Positions 1 through 5,163 of a stretch of 18,766 nucleotides of DNA are shown piece by piece. The notes below the pieces were generated by a model, which saw nothing but the letters and a program-made list of their open reading frames with translations, was not told the DNA's origin and did not search any database. Both the position numbers and the translations under genes were made by a program. Numbering within the stretch: the first letter of the stretch is position 1; every line of letters begins with the position of its first letter. Source of the stretch: an uncultured Pelagibacteraceae bacterium (GTDB taxonomy: Bacteria > Pseudomonadota > Alphaproteobacteria > Pelagibacterales > Pelagibacteraceae); the NCBI GenBank assembly GCA_913052435.1, contig CAJXDV010000010.1, positions 1 through 18,766 of the forward strand. The letters are read 5' to 3'.

Positions 1-572
1 CACTAAGCGGTATTACAATGAACTTCTTGCTATCTTTAGCTGGAGGATTGTTAGCGGGATACTGGATATCAAAAGGCGATCCATTCTGGACTTACTCAGG
101 AGGACTAGCTGGTATCATAGCTGCTTCAGCAGGTAATGACTTGTATCACCCAATGCAATCACTAATTATTGCGGGCGTTGGTACAGCAATTGCATATAAA
201 TTGCATTACTGGGTTGAACGTAGGTTTAAAATTGATGATGCCGTTGGCGCAGTTGCCGTGCATGGTTATGCGGGAGTTGTCGGACTTGTAATTTGCGGTT
301 TTGTTTTATGGGGATATCCTTCATCTGGATACGGTGTAGGATCAATGTGGGTTGGTACAGATTATGCACCAATCAATCCTCTTGGAATGATTATCGGAGC
401 AATTATTATGTTCGGAGTTCTTGGTTTCTTACCAGGCTGGATACTTGCTAAAATACTTCAAGGTATGGGTAAATTACGTATACCACGTGACGTAGAATTA
501 GCTGGACTAGACTACAACATAATGGAGCAAGCTCGAAAAGATGAAAGAGCCGTTGCTTCGTCAAATAGATAG
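1..572 (+). CDS. amt: Ammonium transporter (Amt family), 5'-truncated by window edge
   Basis: Inner-membrane channel of the Amt/Mep/Rh family that imports ammonium/ammonia. The frame is open from the left edge, so the true start lies outside; the ATG at position 18 is an internal Met. About 189 C-terminal residues are visible. They include several hydrophobic helices and the motif KIDDAVGAVAVHGYAG, whose His corresponds to the second pore histidine of the AmtB twin-His pair. The cytoplasmic tail after the last helix keeps the family's 'ELAGLD' element and then diverges (NIMEQARKDERAV). The stop codon overlaps a Shine-Dalgarno for the next small gene 12 nt downstream, so the two are probably translated from one message that ends at the terminator at 829-859. 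A glutamine synthetase lies just beyond, as expected for ammonium assimilation. No glnK/PII gene is visible in the part of the cluster shown. Confidence 0.95.
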   Translation, partial: LSGITMNFLLSLAGGLLAGYWISKGDPFWTYSGGLAGIIAASAGNDLYHPMQSLIIAGVGTAIAYKLHYWVERRFKIDDAVGAVAVHGYAGVVGLVICGFVLWGYPSSGYGVGSMWVGTDYAPINPLGMIIGAIIMFGVLGFLPGWILAKILQGMGKLRIPRDVELAGLDYNIMEQARKDERAVASSNR

Positions 573-584
573 GAGAAACAACTT

Positions 585-806
585 ATGGCTACAGTAACAA
601 ATTGGATTGATCATTTGTCTGCAAGTGAAGTGGCAGGACAAGTTTATCCGATGGTTGGTTCCGAAATGTGGTGGTTATTAGCTGGAATCATATTCTGGCT
701 AGCATGGACAGTTTCCACAGCTAATGGAGAGGCTGAAGAGCAAGAAAAGTTAGCTAAGGGAAAACATGGACCAAACGACTATAAAAGTAATATTGCTGAG
801 TGGTAA
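585..806 (+). CDS. Small single-helix membrane protein co-transcribed with amt
   Basis: A 73-residue protein that I cannot assign to a named family. It has a polar N-terminal segment (residues 1-25), one aromatic-rich hydrophobic helix at about 27-44 (MWWLLAGIIFWLAWTVS) and a charged C-terminal tail rich in Glu and Lys (46-73). A clear Shine-Dalgarno AGGAG at 571-575 overlaps the amt stop codon and sits 9 nt before the ATG, so translation is probably coupled to amt. The intrinsic terminator 23 nt after the stop closes the transcription unit. Base composition resembles amt rather than the more AT-rich downstream genes, which suggests a well-expressed gene. By position it may be an accessory or regulatory subunit of the transporter; this is inferred from linkage only. 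Confidence 0.85.
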   Translation: MATVTNWIDHLSASEVAGQVYPMVGSEMWWLLAGIIFWLAWTVSTANGEAEEQEKLAKGKHGPNDYKSNIAEW

Positions 807-828
807 TATTAAAAAATATTAAAAATTA

Positions 829-859
829 GGGCGCTGCTTTTGTCAGCGCCCTTTTTTTT
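829..859 (+). terminator. Rho-independent terminator after amt unit
   Basis: A perfect 8-bp GC-rich stem, GGGCGCTG (829-836) with CAGCGCCC (844-851), a 7-nt loop, and an uninterrupted run of eight T at 852-859. It is oriented for the plus strand and lies 23 nt past the stop of the 73-aa gene. It separates the amt unit from the small ORF/glnT/dpaL genes. Confidence 0.95.
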
Positions 860-880
860 GTTAAGTTTAAAAAAGTTATT

Positions 881-1024
881 ATGTCCGACAAAGATCAAAA
901 AAAACCAGAAATACCACAACGAATGAGTCGAATTGCTTGGCCAAATGCTAAGTATGGACTTTTTTTAGCAATTATTATTATAATACTTTTTTTACTAATA
1001 TCTTATAGACATTTAATTTTTTAA
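881..1024 (+). CDS. Putative 47-aa membrane-anchored small protein
   Basis: An intact small frame from ATG 881 to TAA 1022-1024 that fills the gap between the amt terminator and the glutamine synthetase gene. Translation gives a basic, proline-containing N-terminal half (MSDKDQKKPEIPQRMSRIAW, residues 1-20) followed by a continuous hydrophobic helix at about 25-42 (LFLAIIIIILFLLISY) and a short RHLIF tail. The protein-like split into a soluble charged part and a membrane segment, plus the way it exactly fills the gap, favour a real gene. There is no good Shine-Dalgarno and it begins only 21 nt after the T-tract, so it needs its own promoter or read-through. It ends 11 nt before the glnT start. 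Function unknown; the helix could also be a chance product of AT-rich sequence. Confidence 0.5.
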   Translation: MSDKDQKKPEIPQRMSRIAWPNAKYGLFLAIIIIILFLLISYRHLIF

Positions 1025-1035
1025 ATGATTTTTTT

Positions 1036-2361
1036 ATGGCAAAAGACTTATCAAAAATAGCAAAACAAAAAAAAATTAAGTATTTTTTAATTAGTTTTGT
1101 AGATTTGTTTGGTGTTTTAAGATCTAAATTGGTTCCTGCACATGCAATTAAAGAAATGCAAAAATCAGGAGCAGGTTTTGCCGGATTTGCCGCTTGGTTA
1201 GATATGACTCCAGCTGATGCTGATATGTTTGCTATACCAGATCCCAATAGTTTAATTCAATTACCATGGAATAAAGAAGTTGGTTGGCTAGCTTCAGATT
1301 TATGGATGAATGGAAAGCCTGTTGATGCATCTCCAAGAGTAATGCTGAAAAAACAAATAAAAGAATTAACAAAAAAAGATTTAATAATGAAATCTGGAGT
1401 AGAATGTGAGTATTTTTTAATAACTCCAAATGGATCATCAATTGCAGATCCAAGAGATACTCAATCTAAACCTTGTTATGATCAATCTGCATTAATGCGA
1501 AGATATGATTTAATTAAAGAAATTTGTGACAGTATGATTGAAATGGGCTGGGGTCCTTATCAAAACGATCATGAAGATGCAAATGGTCAATTTGAAATGA
1601 ATTGGGATTATTCAGATTGTTTGGTCACAGCTGATAGGCACGCTTTCTTTAAATTTATGGTTAAAACTATATCTGAAAAACACGGATTAAGAGCAACATT
1701 TATGCCGAAACCATTTGAAAATTTAACTGGTAATGGATGTCATGCTCATATTTCAGTCTGGAGAAGAAAAAAAAATAAATTTTTAGATAACTCTGACAAA
1801 TTAGGATTAAGCAAAATGGCTTACAACTTTTTAGGTGGTATAATAAAAAATGCAGAATCACTATCTGCTTTTTTTAACCCTACTATAAATAGTTACAGAA
1901 GAATAAATGCACCACCAACAAAATCTGGTGCATCGTGGTCTCCAAGTAGTATTTCATATACTGGAAACAATAGAACCCACATGATTAGAATTCCTGATCC
2001 AGGAAGATTTGAATTAAGGTTGATGGATGGATCGGTAAATCCCTATCTCTTACAAGCGGGAATTTTAGCAGCTGGACTTGATGGATTAAAAAACAATATT
2101 AATCCTGGTAAACCTTTGGATTGCAACATGTATACAGACTACAAAAAATATCCAAATCTACCAAAGTTACCTGACAATTTAGATCAATCTTTAGAAAAAT
2201 TAAAAAATAATAAAGATATGAAAAATTCTTTTGGTGAAAATACAATAAACAGTTATCTAAAATTAAGAAACTCAGAAATTGAAGAATTCAAGCAAAAAGA
2301 AACTTTTGATAAAACAAAAAAAATTACAAAATGGGAAAGATCTAATACTCTAGACTGTTAA
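1036..2361 (+). CDS. glnT: Type III (GlnT-type) glutamine synthetase / possible gamma-glutamylmethylamide synthetase
   Basis: ATP-dependent ligase of the glutamine synthetase superfamily, joining ammonia (or methylamine) to the gamma-carboxyl of glutamate; cytoplasmic. At 441 residues it matches the GlnT-type family of about 435 residues. Visible catalytic elements are the metal-binding glutamates in VECEYF (E123, E125), E180 and E187 in DHEDANGQFE, the GNGCHAHIS nucleotide/metal loop (232-240), NRTHMIRIP (312-320) and GRFELRLMD with E326 and R328. The Tyr-containing adenylylation region of E. coli GlnA is not recognisable. The ATG at 1036 is chosen because the ATG at 1025 is out of frame and soon closed. 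The stop is 3 nt before the next ATG, so it forms an operon with the PLP lyase. The same family includes gamma-glutamylmethylamide synthetases of methylamine users, and sequence alone does not separate the two activities here. Confidence 0.9.
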   Translation: MAKDLSKIAKQKKIKYFLISFVDLFGVLRSKLVPAHAIKEMQKSGAGFAGFAAWLDMTPADADMFAIPDPNSLIQLPWNKEVGWLASDLWMNGKPVDASPRVMLKKQIKELTKKDLIMKSGVECEYFLITPNGSSIADPRDTQSKPCYDQSALMRRYDLIKEICDSMIEMGWGPYQNDHEDANGQFEMNWDYSDCLVTADRHAFFKFMVKTISEKHGLRATFMPKPFENLTGNGCHAHISVWRRKKNKFLDNSDKLGLSKMAYNFLGGIIKNAESLSAFFNPTINSYRRINAPPTKSGASWSPSSISYTGNNRTHMIRIPDPGRFELRLMDGSVNPYLLQAGILAAGLDGLKNNINPGKPLDCNMYTDYKKYPNLPKLPDNLDQSLEKLKNNKDMKNSFGENTINSYLKLRNSEIEEFKQKETFDKTKKITKWERSNTLDC

Positions 2362-2364
2362 TAT

Positions 2365-3492
2365 ATGACTATTATATCTAACGGTCACTTATGGAAATAC
2401 TCTTCTTGTATTGAAAATAAAAATTACTCATTCAGTAAAGAAGAAATATTAAAAACTTTATCCAAAGAAGAAATTGATGAAGCATATTTAAGTATATCTA
2501 AATGGAAAAATTACAACCCTACCCCCCTTCTTCTTTTAAAGAAACTTTCTAAAGAATTAAATCTAAATAAAATTTATTACAAAGATGAGTCAAAAAGATT
2601 TAATCTTAAGTCTTTTAAAGCTTTAGGTGGAGCTTATGCAGTTGAAAAAGTTACCAAAGGAAATAAAGATATTACTGTTTCTACCGCAACAGCAGGCAAC
2701 CATGGTAGATCTGTGGCCTGGGGAGCAAGAAGATTGGGTCTTAAATGCAAAATTTTTATTAGCGAATATGTAAGTGATGCTAGAGGTAAAGCAATGGAAG
2801 ATCTTGGTGCTGATGTTATTAAAGTTAAAGGAAACTATGAAAACTCTTTAATAGAATGTATTAAACAATCTACAGAAAATAATTGGCAAATCGTTCAAGA
2901 CGTTGCTTGGAAAAATTATATGTTAATTCCAACATTAACTATGGCTGGTTACTCGGTCATGATGAAAGAAATTGTTGATCAAATAAAGAATGAAGAAATT
3001 ACTCATATAATATTACAAGCAGGCGTTGGTGGTATGGCAGCAGCAATAATCGCAGGTACCGCAAGATATTTAAAAAATATCCCAACAATGATTGTTGTAG
3101 AGCCAGATAGTGCGGCTTGTGTTATGGAAAGTATAAAAACTGGCAAAATTGAAAAAATTAATATCATAAGAGAAAGTTTAATGGGAGGAATGTCTTGTGG
3201 TGAAGTATCTTTAGTTCCATGGGAAATACTAAAAAATTCTGTAAATTATTGCATTAGTTTACCTGATGACGATATTCCAAGAGCTATGAAATTATTAGGA
3301 AATGCAAGTTTTGGTGAAAATAAAATAATTGCTGGAGAAAACGCAGCTCCTGGAGTTATAAGTCTAATTGCCAGTTGTAATGATGAAAAAATTAAAAAAA
3401 AATTTAATTTAAATTCTAGTTCTAATGTTTTGTTAATAGGTTGTGAAGGTGATACCGATCAAGAAATGTATCAAAAACTACTGAATAAATAA
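2365..3492 (+). CDS. Diaminopropionate ammonia-lyase-like PLP enzyme
   Basis: Fold-type II PLP-dependent lyase, 375 residues, closest by motif to diaminopropionate ammonia-lyase (E. coli YgeX, about 398 residues), which converts 2,3-diaminopropionate to pyruvate and ammonia. KDESKRFNLKSFKALGGAYA (73-92) carries the PLP Schiff-base lysine at K85; GNHG (111-114) and the glycine loop QAGVGGM (218-224) bind cofactor phosphate. VVEPDSAACVMES, SLMGGMSCGE, GENAAPG and a C-terminal GCEGDTD are all family-like. From my recall of the E. coli protein, its residue before GNHG is Asp120, implicated in deprotonating the D-isomer; here it is Ala110. The segment between K85 and GNHG is also about 18 residues shorter. 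The counterpart of Asp189 (D179 in IVQDVAW) is kept. It is probably co-transcribed with glnT 3 nt upstream, so the ammonia released could be reassimilated. The exact substrate is uncertain. Confidence 0.8.
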   Translation: MTIISNGHLWKYSSCIENKNYSFSKEEILKTLSKEEIDEAYLSISKWKNYNPTPLLLLKKLSKELNLNKIYYKDESKRFNLKSFKALGGAYAVEKVTKGNKDITVSTATAGNHGRSVAWGARRLGLKCKIFISEYVSDARGKAMEDLGADVIKVKGNYENSLIECIKQSTENNWQIVQDVAWKNYMLIPTLTMAGYSVMMKEIVDQIKNEEITHIILQAGVGGMAAAIIAGTARYLKNIPTMIVVEPDSAACVMESIKTGKIEKINIIRESLMGGMSCGEVSLVPWEILKNSVNYCISLPDDDIPRAMKLLGNASFGENKIIAGENAAPGVISLIASCNDEKIKKKFNLNSSSNVLLIGCEGDTDQEMYQKLLNK

Positions 3493-3658
3493 TTACATTA
3501 TCATTTCTGAACCAAATGGACCTATTCTGTAGAAGAAAACAAAGACAAGCAATGTCTCAGTAAGATTGGAATTATTTTATAAATTATAATTAATGATTAA
3601 ATTATTGTTGATTTTATTGGTTATTATTAACTTTTAATCAATATGTGGTATGTTAATG

Positions 3659-3690
3659 ATAGGTCATGCTACCTATAGTGATTCGGTAGT
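3659..3690 (+). promoter_or_regulatory. Leader with two mutually exclusive hairpins before small membrane protein gene
   Basis: Within the 224-nt gap at 3493-3716, ATAGGT (3659-3664) can pair with ACCTAT (3671-3676). Alternatively GCTACC (3668-3673) can pair with GGTAGT (3685-3690, one G-U pair). The two stems share ACC at 3671-3673, so only one can form. They lie just upstream of a 10-bp palindrome TTAACGTTAA (3695-3704) and the Shine-Dalgarno. This could be a regulatory leader or a DNA operator; the stems are short, so chance is possible. The rest of the gap is AT-rich with no further feature I can support. Confidence 0.3.
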
Positions 3691-3702
3691 TAACTTAACG
3701 TT

Positions 3703-3710
3703 AAAGGAGA
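3703..3710 (+). promoter_or_regulatory. Strong Shine-Dalgarno for 71-aa membrane protein
   Basis: AAAGGAGA, with the GGAG core ending 7 nt before ATG 3717. It is among the best ribosome binding sites in the window, where most genes have none visible. It fixes the start and suggests high expression. Confidence 0.85.
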
Positions 3711-3716
3711 CATAAA

Positions 3717-3932
3717 ATGAAAATATTATCAGGTTTGGGTGGCACTATTAATAGCTTGACTAGTATAGTTATATCTTTACTAGCCTTGGCTATCGTTGTT
3801 TCTCTTCTGGGAGGTAATGTACCTTTTGTAGGAGGAGTGGCTGACAACATAGTTGCTCTAGTACAAGGTTTAGGTGATGCCGGGATAGTTGGTTTAGTTG
3901 CAGCTATCATCATTCTAAATTTATATAAATAA
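3717..3932 (+). CDS. 71-aa hydrophobic protein, paralogue A of a tandem pair
   Basis: I do not recognise a named family. It has two likely membrane segments at about residues 14-32 (LTSIVISLLALAIVVSLLG) and 55-69 (AGIVGLVAAIIILNL). They are joined by a short loop with NVPFVGGV (34-41) and an amphipathic stretch DNIVALVQGLGD (43-54). It is glycine-rich and almost uncharged: only K2, D43, D54 and K71 carry charge. The core VPFxG-V-N-L-LG-GI-L recurs in the gene starting at 4033, so the two are diverged tandem duplicates. The strong Shine-Dalgarno, long dedicated upstream region and less AT-rich codons than the neighbouring enzymes suggest an abundant product. Two-helix hydrophobic peptides of this size include pore formers, holin-like proteins and small transporter subunits; nothing here selects among these. 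Confidence 0.8.
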   Translation: MKILSGLGGTINSLTSIVISLLALAIVVSLLGGNVPFVGGVADNIVALVQGLGDAGIVGLVAAIIILNLYK

Positions 3933-3940
3933 CTAATAAA

Positions 3941-4010
3941 TTATTGACAATCTCCCTCTTGCTGATTGTTAATAGATCCCCAAACCCAATTAAGAATTAG
4001 GTTTGGGGAT
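3941..4010 (+). promoter_or_regulatory. Two abutting RNA hairpins between the small membrane protein genes
   Basis: Hairpin 1: 3941-3952 pairs with 3964-3975 over 12 bp (two G-U pairs) around an 11-nt pyrimidine-rich loop. Hairpin 2: ATCCCCAAACC (3976-3986) pairs perfectly with GGTTTGGGGAT (4000-4010) over 11 bp. After one C-A mismatch the stem continues with AATT/AATT (3988-3991 with 3995-3998) around a 3-nt loop. The hairpins touch with no spacer, so they could stack coaxially. Hairpin 2 is followed by an A-run, not a T-run, so it is not a canonical plus-strand terminator. Plausible roles are protection of the upstream mRNA's 3' end, differential expression of the two genes, or control of access to the downstream start. 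Confidence 0.7.
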
Positions 4011-4032
4011 TAAAAAAAGGGCGGAAATACTT

Positions 4033-4269
4033 ATGAATTCATGGATTTCGAAAATAAAAGATTATTTGAATAAATTTCTTGAAGTTGGTGTTTTGTTATT
4101 AGCGGTTTCTGTTATTGCTGAAATATTATTTGGTCCGGATGTGCCGTTTTTTGGTTCTAAAGTAACGAATAATCTAATTGATTTACTTAATAAACTTGGT
4201 GAACAAGGCATTGCTGCTCTTATAGTGGTTTTTGCTGTAATATTTGTTTTTAGAAAGTTATTAAAATAA
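4033..4269 (+). CDS. 78-aa hydrophobic protein, paralogue B of the tandem pair
   Basis: Paralogue of the 71-aa protein upstream. Both share VPFxG (37-41 here), a following Val, Asn-hydrophobic-Leu pattern, then LGxxGIxxL (55-63) leading into the second helix. It differs in having a basic amphipathic N-terminus (NSWISKIKDYLNKFLE, 2-17) and a basic C-terminal tip (FRKLLK). Helices are at about 18-33 and 59-73. The ATG at 4033 is preferred: an in-frame TTG at 4003 would add ten residues, but it lies inside the stem of hairpin 2 and has no ribosome binding site. A weak AAGGGCGG (4017-4024) precedes the ATG. Codons are more AT-rich than in paralogue A. Function unknown; pairing with A as a heteromeric complex or as a regulator/antagonist is possible but unproven. 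Confidence 0.75.
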   Translation: MNSWISKIKDYLNKFLEVGVLLLAVSVIAEILFGPDVPFFGSKVTNNLIDLLNKLGEQGIAALIVVFAVIFVFRKLLK

Positions 4270-4315
4270 TAAACTAGAACAGTTTCTAAAAATCAAGACC
4301 TACAGTTTTTTTTAA

Positions 4316-4735
4316 TTATTCACCAATAAAATGATGAAAAATAGATCTTTTGTGAGGATTTATTCGATGCTCAAACAGAAACAACCCTTGCCAAGTTCCT
4401 AGAAGCAGATTTCCATTTTTGATACTTAGTGATATTTGATTATTTGTTAAAGCAGACTTGATATGTGCAGGCATATCATCTCTGCCTTCGGTTGTATGAA
4501 CATAAAGTTTATTATCCATTGGAACCAACTTATCAAAATAATTGATTAAATCTGTTTGCACATCCTGGTCTGCGTTTTCTTGGACTATCAATGAAGCACT
4601 TGTATGCTGAATACTAAGATTTAGCATGCCATTTTTAAAATTATTTTCTGTAATCCAATTTATCGTTTCATCAGTAAACTCATAAAGTCTTTGACCCTTT
4701 GTAGATATCTTAAGATTATAAAATTTTTGTATCAT
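4316..4735 (-). CDS. YjbQ/UPF0047 family protein
   Basis: 139 residues, the usual length for the YjbQ family, whose members can weakly catalyse thiamine-phosphate synthesis but whose physiological role is unsettled. Signature elements are all present: HTSASLIVQENADQDV (44-59), DL.NYFDKLVP, HTTEGRDDMPAHIKSAL (80-96), the glycine-rich LLGTWQGLFLFEHR (111-124), and a C-terminal His pair. H44, H91 and H123 are candidate metal or active-site residues. Cytoplasmic; no signal or helix. Its ATG overlaps the stop of the cupin-like gene by 4 nt (4732-4735), so it is the last gene of the seven-gene minus-strand run. No convincing terminator follows before the convergent gene ends. Confidence 0.9.
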   Translation of the reverse strand: MIQKFYNLKISTKGQRLYEFTDETINWITENNFKNGMLNLSIQHTSASLIVQENADQDVQTDLINYFDKLVPMDNKLYVHTTEGRDDMPAHIKSALTNNQISLSIKNGNLLLGTWQGLFLFEHRINPHKRSIFHHFIGE

Positions 4736-5163
4736 TTATTTATTATTTTAAAATCAATTCCATATTCAGATCTAGGTTCTTTTCTTAATCCAAAGGGACC
4801 AGGAATAAAAATTGTTAAAGGTTTTGTGCTGGGTTCTAAATCAACTCTATGATATGCGTTGGCAGATCTAAATCCAATATAACCCGGTTTTCTCCAGAAT
4901 TTACCATCTTTGGTACTTTCCCAGTAACCATCTCTCAAGATTATTGTAATGTAAGGGCATAAATGATTATGAACTCCATCACCATGGTCATCATCTAACA
5001 TTTCATGAATTAAAATATTAAACGGAAACCATTTAGGTCTATTTCTAAAAAGAACATAATATCTATTTATCCAGGGTTTTGCTTCATTATATTTTGGATG
5101 AGAAGGTCCTCTGTCTAAAACTATTTTTTTTCTTCCTAATTTTTCAAGTAACTTAAGGAACAT
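4732..5163 (-). CDS. Cupin-like protein of unknown function
   Basis: 143 residues, soluble, with no signal peptide. The central part looks like a compact beta-barrel (cupin-type) protein. DDDHGDGVHNH (57-67) supplies an H-x-H pair (H65, H67) in place of cupin motif 1. The strand-rich PYITIILRDGYWE and KPGYIGFRSANAYHRVDLE (92-110) place H105 where a motif 2 metal ligand would sit. The canonical motif 1 Glu is not apparent. PSTKPLTIFIPGPFG and EYGIDFK at the C-terminus resemble proteins that act on small molecules or as dioxygenase-like barrels, but I cannot name a substrate. It overlaps the bamB-like stop by 1 nt and yjbQ by 4 nt, so it is firmly in the operon. Confidence 0.75.
   Translation of the reverse strand: MFLKLLEKLGRKKIVLDRGPSHPKYNEAKPWINRYYVLFRNRPKWFPFNILIHEMLDDDHGDGVHNHLCPYITIILRDGYWESTKDGKFWRKPGYIGFRSANAYHRVDLEPSTKPLTIFIPGPFGLRKEPRSEYGIDFKIINK

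Noticed and set aside
3701..3913. Antisense open frame opposite the 71-aa protein (possible toxin-antitoxin arrangement)
   Set aside because: It is Pro/Thr-rich and featureless, its end overlaps the sense Shine-Dalgarno, and there is no ribosome binding site on the minus strand.
3945..3973. TTGACA at 3945 as a -35 box for the second small protein
   Set aside because: The hexamer 17 nt downstream (TGTTAA) matches the -10 consensus poorly, and the same bases are better explained as hairpin 1.
3976..4016. Hairpin 2 as a Rho-independent terminator
   Set aside because: The stem is strong, but it is followed by T then a run of A on the plus strand; the minus-strand downstream side also lacks a T-tract.
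4003..4032. TTG at 4003 as start of the second small membrane protein (88 aa)
   Set aside because: It lies within the stem of hairpin 2, has no ribosome binding site, and the added ten residues match nothing in the paralogue; ATG 4033 is preferred.
4275..4313. Short stem plus T-run after the second small protein as a terminator
   Set aside because: The possible stems (AAACT/AGTTT or TAGAA/TTCTA) are 5 bp, A/T-rich and more than 20 nt from the T-run, so no proper hairpin-T-tract unit exists.
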